A stretch of 64,000 nucleotides of DNA from Marinoscillum sp040222955 (GTDB lineage Bacteria; Bacteroidota; Bacteroidia; Cytophagales; Cyclobacteriaceae): positions 124,001-188,000 of the forward strand of contig NZ_JAVKCA010000011.1 of assembly GCF_040222955.1 (NCBI RefSeq). Direction: 5' to 3'. How positions within the stretch are numbered: the stretch's first letter is position 1; each line of letters starts with the position of its first letter. The translations under genes were made by a program, and so were the position numbers. The notes under the pieces were generated by a model. The model saw only the letters and a list, made by a program, of their open reading frames with translations, had not been told where the DNA came from and did not search any database. Of the stretch, positions 23,210-31,533 are shown in pieces.

Positions 23210-25609
23210 TTAATTACGAAGTGGTTTCCCCTTGAACAAGATGCTCTGAATCCGCTCCAAAGTCTTTTGCTCTCCACACAAACTCAGAAAAGCTTCGCGC
23301 TCCAGATCAAGGAGATACTTCTCTGAAACAAGCGTGGGTGCCGAAAGGTCCCCGCCACTCATCACCCAGGCAAGCTTTTTAGCAATCTTGGCATCGTGCT
23401 CCGAAATATAGGCTCCGTACTTCATACCCGTGATGCCCGCATCAAACATCGCCATACTGGTACGCCCATGTACTTTGATATCTGTTCTTTCTTTAGGCTG
23501 AGTATAGCCGGCATCAGCCAACTCCAGTACCCGCTCTTTTGCGTCGGCCAGCAACCGGGCTCTGTTCAGGGTAATGCGATCTGAAGCAGTCAATATGTCC
23601 ATGCCTCTGGCTTCATGTGCCGAAGTAGCCACCTTAGCCGTAGCGATGTTCATAAAGTACTCCTGCAAAATATTTAACTCAGGATCGTTGGGCATATACT
23701 TGTCCGATGCCCGAAGGGTGAGCTCTTTGGTACCTCCTCCACCGGGTATTAAACCAACTCCCACTTCCACCAAACCAATATAGGTTTCGGCGTGCGCCTG
23801 AATGGCATCACAATGAAGGGATAGCTCGCAACCACCACCAAGCGCAAGACCCGAAGTGGCTGACACCACAGGAACTGACGAGAACCTGGCTCGGGTCATG
23901 GTAGTCTGAAACTGGCGAATCATCATGTCAATCTCATCAAACTCCTGATCCACCGCAAACATGAACAACATGGCGAGGTTGGCCCCGGCAGAAAAATTCT
24001 GGCCTTCGTTGCCTACTACCACTCCCCGGTAATCTTTTTCAGCCATGGAAATGGCCGTGTTGATGCCTTCAATAACCTCCGCACCTATCGAGTTCATTTT
24101 TGTATGAAACTCCACGTTCAGGACGCCGTCCCCAATGTCATAAATGGTGGCACCGTCATTCGACCAGACCACATTGTTTTCTTTGAAAGCATCCAAATAA
24201 ATAAATCCTTCCGTACCGGGAACCACTTTGTAGGATTTCGAAGGAATGTCGTAGTAGTGCTTTTTACCATTTTGGTATTTATAAAAAGACTGATGACCTG
24301 CAGCCAGCATTTCATCCACCCAGGGAGCCGGTGCCAGATTCATTTTTTTCATTTGATCAACACACGCCTGCAGCCCCATAGCATCCCATGATTCGAATGG
24401 GCCGAGCTCCCAGCCAAAGCCTGCCGCTACGGCCTGATCAATTCGATAGAGTTCATCCGCAACCTCCGGTATACGCACCGTGCAGTATCTGAAAAGATCG
24501 AAAAATGTAGCTCTGTAGAAGTCTCCTTCCCGACCTTCTTCATTAATGACGATTTTGAGTCTTTTCTTGAGATCTTCCTCGTTCTTGGTTTTATCCAGCA
24601 CATCCAGTTTCACCTTGGCCTTCTGCTCGTATTCAAACGTTTCAAGGTTCAGTTCCAGGATTTCTTTATTTCCATTTTGGACTACTTTTTTATAATAGCC
24701 TTGTTTGGTTTTATCTCCCCACCATTTGCGATCGTAAAGTTCCTGTACAATCCTGGGCAGTTTAAACATTTCCCTGGATTCGTCATGGGGTAGGCCCTCA
24801 TACAAACCTGCTGCCACTTTCACGGCAGTATCCAGGCCTACCACGTCCATGGTTCGGAAGGTAGCCGACTTGGCCCGACCGATGACCGGACCACTTAGTT
24901 TATCTACCTCATTGACAGTAAGGCCCATTTTCTGAATGGTATGCATACCCGACATAATCGCGTAAATGCCGATTCTGTTGGCTATAAATGCAGGCGTGTC
25001 CTTACACAACACCGTTTCCTTGCCCAGGAACAGATCTCCATAATGTAAAAAGAAGTCTACGATTTCAGGGTCTGTTTTCCTGGTAGGAATAATTTCGAGG
25101 AGTTTCAAATACCTCGGCGGATTAAAAAAGTGTGTTCCACAGAAATGCTTCTGAAAATCTTCACTTCGCCCCTCCAGCATGAAGCCGATCGGAATACCTG
25201 ACGTATTGGAGGAAATGAGTGTCCCTGGTTTTCTGTATTGTTCTACTTTTTCGAAAAGTGATTTCTTGATTTCCAGGTTTTCCACCACGGCTTCAAGTAC
25301 CCAGTCGTAATCCTTGATCTTCGACAAATCGTCATCAAAGTTTCCTGTAGTGATGAGGCTTGCCTTTTCCTGATGATAAAGGGGTGAGGGCTTTGAGCCA
25401 ATTGCTGTTTGTAAAGATGAATTTACGATTCGGTTCTTTACGTGGGGTGAATCAAGCGTGAGTCCTTTTGCCTTTTCGGCATCCGAAAGTTCTTTTGGGG
25501 CAATATCCAAAAGCAAGACTTCCAGACCGATGTTAGCAAAATGGCAGGCAATTCGGGATCCCATAATTCCCGAGCCTAGTACTACTGCTTTCTTAATGGT
25601 TCGTTTCAT
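23210..25609 (-). CDS. fadN: 3-hydroxyacyl-CoA dehydrogenase / enoyl-CoA hydratase (FadN-like)
   Basis: Bifunctional beta-oxidation enzyme of 799 residues. The dehydrogenase comes first (about 1-420): NAD motif VLGSGIMGSRIACHFANIG near residue 10, and catalytic His in the CGTHFFNPPRYLKLLEII stretch near 157. The enoyl-CoA hydratase domain is C-terminal (about 480-700: VVVGNEGQNFSAGANLAM and GGGCELSLHCD). This order is the reverse of E. coli FadB but matches Bacillus FadN. The ECH domain keeps a Glu in LGGGCELS. It overlaps the marR stop region by 17 bases and probably forms an operon with fadA. Confidence 0.93.
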   Translation of the reverse strand: MKRTIKKAVVLGSGIMGSRIACHFANIGLEVLLLDIAPKELSDAEKAKGLTLDSPHVKNRIVNSSLQTAIGSKPSPLYHQEKASLITTGNFDDDLSKIKDYDWVLEAVVENLEIKKSLFEKVEQYRKPGTLISSNTSGIPIGFMLEGRSEDFQKHFCGTHFFNPPRYLKLLEIIPTRKTDPEIVDFFLHYGDLFLGKETVLCKDTPAFIANRIGIYAIMSGMHTIQKMGLTVNEVDKLSGPVIGRAKSATFRTMDVVGLDTAVKVAAGLYEGLPHDESREMFKLPRIVQELYDRKWWGDKTKQGYYKKVVQNGNKEILELNLETFEYEQKAKVKLDVLDKTKNEEDLKKRLKIVINEEGREGDFYRATFFDLFRYCTVRIPEVADELYRIDQAVAAGFGWELGPFESWDAMGLQACVDQMKKMNLAPAPWVDEMLAAGHQSFYKYQNGKKHYYDIPSKSYKVVPGTEGFIYLDAFKENNVVWSNDGATIYDIGDGVLNVEFHTKMNSIGAEVIEGINTAISMAEKDYRGVVVGNEGQNFSAGANLAMLFMFAVDQEFDEIDMMIRQFQTTMTRARFSSVPVVSATSGLALGGGCELSLHCDAIQAHAETYIGLVEVGVGLIPGGGGTKELTLRASDKYMPNDPELNILQEYFMNIATAKVATSAHEARGMDILTASDRITLNRARLLADAKERVLELADAGYTQPKERTDIKVHGRTSMAMFDAGITGMKYGAYISEHDAKIAKKLAWVMSGGDLSAPTLVSEKYLLDLEREAFLSLCGEQKTLERIQSILFKGKPLRN

Positions 25610-26066
25610 AAATGAAGGCTTCTGCTAGTTTATCAAATAGGTTTTTGTCGTCTATGAGCTGGGTGACCGAGCGGGTCACTTCTATGAACGTTCGGATGTC
25701 CTGCTCAGGTACCAGTTCTCTTAATTTTGAGTTAAATTCTTTTACGGCTCTCCTGGAAAATTCTCGCTTCTCCTTGCCCAGGGCGGTAAGAAAAATTCGG
25801 ACAGAGCGGCCATCGTTCGGATCCTGTTCGCGATAGATCCACTTTTTCTCCTCCATGGTTTTGAGCATTCTCGTGAGCGATCGCGCTTCGAGTCCCATAA
25901 GTGGAGCGATTTTGGTAGCCGGTGTTCCCAGTTCCGCATCTATATTGAGCAATACAAACCCGGTGGATGCGGTAACATCAAAAGGTGCTCCGTATTGATT
26001 GTACATCCTGGAAATGGCGTGCCAGGCTACTTTTATATTATAATCTACGGTATCTTCTCTTTTCAT
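25593..26066 (-). CDS. MarR-family transcription regulator of the fad genes
   Basis: Winged-helix regulator of 157 residues (start ATG at 26064-26066; a longer open frame upstream has no support). The wHTH is in the middle: GTPATKIAPLMGLEARSLTRMLKTMEEKKWIYREQDPNDGRSVRIFLT, with the R-S-V-R-I beta hairpin typical of MarR wings. The flanking helices form the dimer interface. Because it overlaps fadN by 17 bases and begins the cluster, it most probably represses the operon and responds to fatty-acyl-CoA or another ligand. A perfect 12-bp palindrome lies upstream at 26105-26116. Confidence 0.9.
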   Translation of the reverse strand: MKREDTVDYNIKVAWHAISRMYNQYGAPFDVTASTGFVLLNIDAELGTPATKIAPLMGLEARSLTRMLKTMEEKKWIYREQDPNDGRSVRIFLTALGKEKREFSRRAVKEFNSKLRELVPEQDIRTFIEVTRSVTQLIDDKNLFDKLAEAFIYETNH

Positions 26067-26104
26067 TCTCGTTAGGGTAATAACCAAAGATAGGTAAAAT
26101 ATGT

Positions 26105-26116
26105 TATGCATGCATA
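26105..26116. promoter_or_regulatory. Palindromic operator candidate between marR and the CxxC gene
   Basis: TATGCATGCATA is a perfect 12-bp palindrome in the 93-base divergent region between marR and the gene at 26160. MarR proteins bind such inverted repeats, so this is a plausible autoregulatory operator. A match of this length by chance inside a 93-base region is not negligible. Confidence 0.35.
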
Positions 26117-26159
26117 CTATTTTTAGGATTGTGATGCAGCAATATTTAGATTTGATTAC

Positions 26160-26726
26160 ATGGATCAAGAGAACAAGCACCTGGTCAATATTCCCAGCTC
26201 ATTTTATTCATTCAAAGAAGAAGGCCCTTTTCAGCATTGCGTAGAGTGTGACCGATTTCTTCTGGATGAGTCTTGCGACTATGTGATAGAGAAAGCCGTT
26301 CGCAATTATCCTGGGTTCAAAGCGAGTGACGTCATTTTTGATTATGCCATCTGCATGGATTGTGCCATGGAGGTACAAAAGGGGCTTTCGACTGAGTCGA
26401 TGACTAAGATTCAGGAATTCATGCAGGAACACCTGCAGCAAAAAATGAGAACCAGGGAATCAGCTTCTCTAGAGTCGTATACGGATCATTGCCTGGTGAG
26501 TAATCGTGCAGTGAGCGAATGTGAAGAGTTCCAGATATTCGCGTATTGTCGTGGGAGTAAAGTCAATTTACAAATGCCACCCTACATGATTTCCGGTCAG
26601 GTGCTTGATGAAATTTCGGAATTGCTTTCTCCGGAAACAAGAGATGAGCTCGACGGATTTTTCAATAAGCACTTTGCTCCCGACCCAGGTCTGATGGAGC
26701 CTAATCCGCGACTGGTCCTCATCTAA
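26160..26726 (+). CDS. Conserved protein with two CxxC zinc-binding motifs
   Basis: Unrecognised cytoplasmic protein of 188 residues. Two CxxC pairs (HCVECDRFL near residues 26-31 and AICMDCAMEV near 64-69) would coordinate one zinc ion. Two more Cys lie at the CLVSN and SECEEF segments. The rest is helical and acidic at the end (PDPGLMEPNPRLVLI). The gene lies head-to-head with marR across the palindrome, and its 3' end overlaps the convergent TPR gene by 4 bases. No catalytic motif is seen; it may bind nucleic acid or another protein through zinc. Confidence 0.72.
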   Translation: MDQENKHLVNIPSSFYSFKEEGPFQHCVECDRFLLDESCDYVIEKAVRNYPGFKASDVIFDYAICMDCAMEVQKGLSTESMTKIQEFMQEHLQQKMRTRESASLESYTDHCLVSNRAVSECEEFQIFAYCRGSKVNLQMPPYMISGQVLDEISELLSPETRDELDGFFNKHFAPDPGLMEPNPRLVLI

Positions 26727-28543
26727 TTGGTTAAATCACCCCTAAGTTTTCGTATTCGCGTTCTGGCTTCAGCTGCGTGTCTGCTTCCGGGATATTTCTT
26801 TAAAAATTCCTGGTAGATGGACATGGCCTCCTGGTCCTTGTGGAGGTGGTCCTGCAGGATTATTGCTTTCCTAAAAAACGCATCGTCGCTTAGAATATCA
26901 TAGTTGTACTGACTAATGATTTTATCGAGTTGTTGAATGGCCGCCATGTAATCACCAGCCTCGAGTTCCAGTCTGGCCTGGAGCCAGTAGATTTCATCCG
27001 TAATACTGTGGCCCGGATGCTGCTCCAAAATTTGATTCAGTCTTCTTTTGGCTTCTTCTGACTTATTCATGAAAATCATCAACTCCACGGAGGCAAAATC
27101 TTTCATGACCTGATCTGTAGTGTCAAAAACCGTGTTATCGGAAATGAGTAGACTCAAAGCAATGGCATCATTGGCAATGGTACGGGTGGTAGCAAGTTTA
27201 AGAATGTCCAGATGGCTCTTGGCCAAAGCAAAGTTTCCTGTGAAATAATTAAGTCGTGCATTTCTCAATTTCGCCTCATAGCCTAATGGTGATTCCTTAT
27301 TGGCCTTTTCCACCTGAGAATAAAGCAGTGTGGATTCCCATGGCTGATCGGTAAGAAGATAGATGTCCCCAAGATCCAGTTTTGACTCGGAGATCAGTGA
27401 GGCCGGACTACGATTATTGTGAATGATGGTGTTCAGAAGGGTGATGGCCTGTGGTAATTCATTGAGATAAAAAGCATGTAGCAAGGCCTTGTTTCTTAAA
27501 GCTTCCAGGGTGGTTGGGTTAGGGCCCATTTCATCGTATAGTCTGGCGTATTCGTCGGCCAGATTTCTAATGGCTAGTCGATCCACCGGATATTCATTTT
27601 TGACTTTGTTTTCCTTAGACCTGATCAAAAGGCGACGAGCCGGTGGATAGTTATATGAGTTGGGATAGGTATTAATCACATACTGGTAAATGTCTATAGC
27701 ATCCTGCCAGGATTTATTGTCGTAAGCAATTTGCGCTATCCGCATGCACTCATTTCCGGGTTGTTGGTTTCGCTTGTCTAAAGCGCGGCCCTGAATGAAC
27801 GCGGAATAGAAATCCTTCCGTTGAAGTAGGAGCCAAATAAGCAAATCGGAATAGAGTGTCTCATTGGGATTTCGTTGTGTCTTTTGAATGAGCGTTTGTT
27901 CCAGAAAATTCTGATCCTCTTCCTCTGTGAGGATATTTTGAAATAGATTTTTGACATACGTCAAATTGGCCGGATTACCCTCCGCATAGTTAATGTATTC
28001 GCTGGTCATGTCCGGCTTATTGTTAGTAAGGCGGTGGATGGCCGCCATATCCAGCGCAAAAGAGGACGGTCGACCATTTGCTGCCCTTGCTTTTTCGTAG
28101 AACTGGATGGCATCTGCATAAAGTTGCCTGGTGGCCAGATTTTGAGCGATCGTGCTAAGTTGATACTGGTTGTCTGCGTAGGATTTGATTAGCTCGTTCA
28201 GAAATTTATCTTTTTTGTCCAGCTCGCCTGCATAGTGATAATAGAAAACGAAATCGACCTGATACTGCAGGTTCGACGGGAAAAATTTTAGCACACGCTG
28301 CAAATACCTTTCGGCATCTTTTAATTCATTGGCATCCAACAGCAGCTGCATATAATTGGCGTGAATAAGTGGAATGGCCTGTTTTGATTTCTCCAGGCCT
28401 TCATACATCAATTTGGCCTTGTCGTATTCTCCTTCCTGAAAGTACTCATTGGCCAATTTCGCGTCGCTGCTTTGAGCATGCCCCGTAGCCTGCAGGAAGA
28501 AGAGTATGATGATTAAAAAATTCTTGAGGGTATGTTTCTTCAT
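26723..28543 (-). CDS. Exported tetratricopeptide-repeat protein
   Basis: Protein of 606 residues with signal peptide (residues 1-23, cleavage near TGHAQ). The mature part is almost entirely helical repeats; TPR-like pairs are visible at about 28-60 (ANEYFQEGEYDKAKLMYEGL), 100-165, 245-290 and 505-590 (IYWLQARLELEAGDYMAAIQQLDKIISQY). The last unit, DDAFFRKAIILQDHLHKDQEAMSIYQEFLKKYPGS, resembles the YbgF/BamD-type tetratricopeptides. It is probably a periplasmic scaffold. The 5' end is next to the putative origin; the 3' end overlaps the CxxC gene by 4 bases. Confidence 0.88.
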   Translation of the reverse strand: MKKHTLKNFLIIILFFLQATGHAQSSDAKLANEYFQEGEYDKAKLMYEGLEKSKQAIPLIHANYMQLLLDANELKDAERYLQRVLKFFPSNLQYQVDFVFYYHYAGELDKKDKFLNELIKSYADNQYQLSTIAQNLATRQLYADAIQFYEKARAANGRPSSFALDMAAIHRLTNNKPDMTSEYINYAEGNPANLTYVKNLFQNILTEEEDQNFLEQTLIQKTQRNPNETLYSDLLIWLLLQRKDFYSAFIQGRALDKRNQQPGNECMRIAQIAYDNKSWQDAIDIYQYVINTYPNSYNYPPARRLLIRSKENKVKNEYPVDRLAIRNLADEYARLYDEMGPNPTTLEALRNKALLHAFYLNELPQAITLLNTIIHNNRSPASLISESKLDLGDIYLLTDQPWESTLLYSQVEKANKESPLGYEAKLRNARLNYFTGNFALAKSHLDILKLATTRTIANDAIALSLLISDNTVFDTTDQVMKDFASVELMIFMNKSEEAKRRLNQILEQHPGHSITDEIYWLQARLELEAGDYMAAIQQLDKIISQYNYDILSDDAFFRKAIILQDHLHKDQEAMSIYQEFLKKYPGSRHAAEARTRIRKLRGDLTN

Positions 28544-28949
28544 TTGATGACGTACCGGTTATCCACGTTAAGTTATGTACTTAATAAGTATTATATAAGT
28601 TTTAAATAAAAGACTATTTCTATTATTAGGGCTGTGGAAATGTGGGGAAAAAAAGTGGATTTATTTAGGAGGGTGCATTTTGTTTATAAGTTGGAGAAAT
28701 TGGCGAGTCTTTCCACAGCTGGTGGTGAGGGTAAATGATTGGATTATAGGAGATTAGGTTTGATATGTAGATAAGTTGGGATCCGCGGGTGTTGACAAGA
28801 TTGGGAGAGTGAGCTGTGGGAATAGAAGTTGATAACCTGGGGTTTGTCTGAGTAATTGTTGGGGTTCTGGATGAAGGATAAAGTGGTTGTGAATAGATGT
28901 TAATGTTTAAATGTTAAACACAGAATTGTCCACATGGTTTGTGGGTTAT
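28544..28949. other. oriC: Putative chromosomal replication origin (oriC)
   Basis: A gene-free 406-base interval with features expected of oriC. An AT-rich tract (about 80 percent A+T at 28561-28620, DUE-like) sits next to TTATCCACG at 28559-28567 (one mismatch to the DnaA box TTATCCACA). Further box-like 9-mers: TTGTCCACA at 28926-28934 (one mismatch), the reverse complement of CTATTCACA at 28888-28896 (one mismatch), and weaker ones at 28633-28641, 28709-28717 and 28940-28948. The palindrome TGTTTAA-ATG-TTAAACA lies at 28904-28920. By eye the plus strand has about 100 G and 18 C in 28621-28920, an asymmetry typical of an origin boundary. mnmG, often near oriC, is 2.6 kb away, and parS-like sites lie 4.5 kb away. 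dnaA is not in the window. Confidence 0.55.
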
Positions 28950-30656
28950 TCAGAAGGAATAATTGAGTTCAATGTCCCAGTTGGCACGAAGGGTAGTCTC
29001 TTCTTTGAAGTAAATAACTGATTCCGGTTCGGTGTTAGTAAGTATGTTTCCTGGTGACCATTCCCCGTCGTTGTTGGAGTCTATCAGTATCCTGACCCAA
29101 TAATTTCCTGGAGGGATTTCTGTGAAAACACAGGTTGTGCAGGACTTGAGTGATTTAACCGGGGTTTCTTTGTTGATAAGCTGAACGAAGTAGGAAGGTG
29201 CTGATGCGGTCATGAGAACTCTGATGATGCCGAAGTTTTCACTTTTGGCAAATTTATAGGTCTGTGAGAGGACCTGGGATGTGTCGTTCTCGCATGATAT
29301 AAAGCATTGTGGATTGATTGATAAGGTGTATGAATCTTTGCTGAGGTTGGTAATTCTCTGATTGAGGGATGCCTGTGCTGAGTCCATGGCTGTACTGTCG
29401 AGTGGGTGGTTGCTTAGATAGGAGTTTAGACTGTCCCTATAGTGCGCAGCTGTGATGTCAAGACTGAATGAGAGTTTGGTAGAATTGTGATTGAACTGGA
29501 CGCCTTTGGGCCGGAAATCAAGATTCATGATAGTGTCTACGGGTATTGAAATGAAATTGTCCGATAGAAGCTTGCTGGGCTTGTTAAATTCGATGGTGTA
29601 TCTCTGATCGGGAAACACAGAGGTGTTGGGCTTAGGGCTTAATGATACCTTGTATTCATCTGCTTTCCGCGAGGACTCTCTGAATTTTACATATAGCGTA
29701 TCTTTTCGCATATTCTTGAGACTGTCAATGGCAGTAATGATTGTTTGAAGGCTGTCGGCTACTGTAGGAGTTGGATAAATTCTTACGGTTTCCTTGTCTC
29801 CCACTATGGTACTGGGAAGGTAGGTAGAATCTATCGTGAGCAATGAATATTGGTTGATTGGTTTGGTATATCTGATTTCGAAGTACCTGCCGGAGGGTCT
29901 TGCAGAAATCAGTTTGAGCGTTGCTGCATTGATGTTGACCATGGGTAGCCTAAGACTGTCCAGAATCGTTTCTTTGAGATAAAGTGTGTCCTTTAGGAAA
30001 GCGTATTGTTCTGAAGCAGGATCAAAGAGCAGATTTTTGTTCTTGTCTTCAAAGGCCATGAGCCTGTAAGGATTGGCTTTTATATTTTGTATTTGGAAGC
30101 TTCCTTCGTCGGTGGAGGTAGTGAAGTAGGTAGGTTTGATGGATTTGAAATCCAGTGTATCGGATGGCTTATAAAGTCCGATGGTTATTTTCTTTGGGAT
30201 GGCACCTGTGAAGAGATTAGAGACGGCTCCAAAGATGGCCAGAGAGTCGATGTAATCTCCTGTGCTAAATGCGAGAACAAGATTTTCTACAGGATTTTTT
30301 TCGGTGATGTCGGTGATGCCATCAAAGAAGTTGAGGGTGTAGGTAGTGCTGTCTTCAAAGGGCTGTTCAAATCTGATGGATATACTTTCTTTCTTGACGA
30401 GGGTTTTGTACTTGATTTCTGTAATGGGTGTGATGACCAGATTTTGTTTCAATTTATCAGCATTGATGAATTCATCGAATGTCATTTCTATAGACAGGTC
30501 CTGGAAGCGTAATGATTGATCAACAGGTGTTGACGATATCAATGTTGGCGGGATGGTGTCTTTGGGTCCACCTGTTGGGGTGATGGGATTGGCACAGCTG
30601 TGTAGAAACAGATCCAGAAGGATGATGAGGATAAGGGTGAAGAAAAGCTGTTTCAT
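28950..30656 (-). CDS. Lipoprotein with N-terminal bacterial Ig-like (SbsA-type) domain
   Basis: Predicted exported lipoprotein of 568 residues. The signal peptide ends in LHSCANP with C21 as the lipidated residue. The next block, PTGGPKDTIPPTLISSTPVD followed by LSIEMTFDEFINADKLKQNLVI, is the hallmark of the Ig-like domain found at the start of many Bacteroidota lipoproteins. Beta-sandwich domains continue, with EYKVSLSPKPNTSVFPDQRYTIEFNKP near residue 330 and a final GNYWVRILIDSNNDGEWSPGN (about 520-545) with a DSNNDGEW calcium-loop-like turn. Its start overlaps the stop of the methyltransferase gene by 4 bases, so it is the last gene of the mnmG operon. Function unknown, probably cell-surface. 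Confidence 0.87.
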   Translation of the reverse strand: MKQLFFTLILIILLDLFLHSCANPITPTGGPKDTIPPTLISSTPVDQSLRFQDLSIEMTFDEFINADKLKQNLVITPITEIKYKTLVKKESISIRFEQPFEDSTTYTLNFFDGITDITEKNPVENLVLAFSTGDYIDSLAIFGAVSNLFTGAIPKKITIGLYKPSDTLDFKSIKPTYFTTSTDEGSFQIQNIKANPYRLMAFEDKNKNLLFDPASEQYAFLKDTLYLKETILDSLRLPMVNINAATLKLISARPSGRYFEIRYTKPINQYSLLTIDSTYLPSTIVGDKETVRIYPTPTVADSLQTIITAIDSLKNMRKDTLYVKFRESSRKADEYKVSLSPKPNTSVFPDQRYTIEFNKPSKLLSDNFISIPVDTIMNLDFRPKGVQFNHNSTKLSFSLDITAAHYRDSLNSYLSNHPLDSTAMDSAQASLNQRITNLSKDSYTLSINPQCFISCENDTSQVLSQTYKFAKSENFGIIRVLMTASAPSYFVQLINKETPVKSLKSCTTCVFTEIPPGNYWVRILIDSNNDGEWSPGNILTNTEPESVIYFKEETTLRANWDIELNYSF

Positions 30657-31531
30657 TTGGTTAGAACGTAAATGAGGCTGGAATATTCTGATGTCTGGCG
30701 TGCCTGTTGGTTAGACTTGAGTCCAACTCGAAGCGCCTTTAAGTAATTGGTTTTACCAGTTTTGTATTTCTCACTGAGAAGGCTAACGTAATAGGCATCA
30801 AACTTCATCGGATAGGTTTTGATGAGGTTCAGTTTGCATTCTTTGGCTAGTTTTTCAAGTGATTGTTGATTGAAATGTGAGAGGTGTCTGGGTACATCAT
30901 AGGCTGCCCAATGGCTACCATAGTGTTTGGCATCATATGATAGGTGGTTAGGTAATGCAATGAACATGAGCCCGTCTTCGGTGAGTGATTTGCGCAGCGC
31001 CTTGAGGGTAGGTCTTAAATCATGAACGTGCTCTAGGACGTGCCAGGCGGTGATGATGTCAAATGGTTTTTGTTGTTCCAGTTGTTTGAGGTCATTCAAA
31101 ATGGGCAGGCCAGTGATGTTTTCTGCCATTGTGCGTGCATTGGGAGACGGCTCAAAACCGGTTGGAAGAAAGCCGTTTTTCTTTAAATGCTGAATGAACA
31201 AGCCTGTACCGCAACCAAAATCCAGTATTCTTTTTTGATCACTGTGTGATTTGATGAGTGTAGTCTTTTGGGCGAGTGTTATGGTTCTGACTTGTTTATA
31301 GAGCCAGTTGACAGGATTATTGGCTTGATTGGTATGAGAAATGTAGTCGTTGTGCTGGTAGTAGGCGCCAATGTGATCCTGATCCGGACGGGGATTGGTA
31401 ATGACAAGACTACATTTTTTGCACTGTACAAGGGCAAAGCTTTCCCCGGAAGCAGCGTGATCTTCGCAAATGAGGTAGTTGGTTAGCAAAGTGTGTTTGC
31501 AGGCAGGACATTCGTCCAATTTCTGATACAT
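30653..31531 (-). CDS. Class I SAM-dependent methyltransferase with zinc ribbon
   Basis: Methyltransferase of 292 residues. The N terminus has a zinc-ribbon-like Cys set (CPACKHTLLTNYLIC and CKKCSLVITNPRPD). The SAM-binding motif I is RILDFGCGTGLFIQHL near residue 107, motif II DIITAWHVLEHVHDLRPTL with DxI-type acidic residue near 160, and motif III LMFIALPN near 195. The remainder resembles the Methyltransf_23 group, which often methylates quinones, sugars or lipids; here the substrate is unknown. It is encoded two bases after mnmG and overlaps the Ig-like lipoprotein gene by 4 bases. Confidence 0.88.
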   Translation of the reverse strand: MYQKLDECPACKHTLLTNYLICEDHAASGESFALVQCKKCSLVITNPRPDQDHIGAYYQHNDYISHTNQANNPVNWLYKQVRTITLAQKTTLIKSHSDQKRILDFGCGTGLFIQHLKKNGFLPTGFEPSPNARTMAENITGLPILNDLKQLEQQKPFDIITAWHVLEHVHDLRPTLKALRKSLTEDGLMFIALPNHLSYDAKHYGSHWAAYDVPRHLSHFNQQSLEKLAKECKLNLIKTYPMKFDAYYVSLLSEKYKTGKTNYLKALRVGLKSNQQARQTSEYSSLIYVLTK

Positions 31532-31533
31532 AA

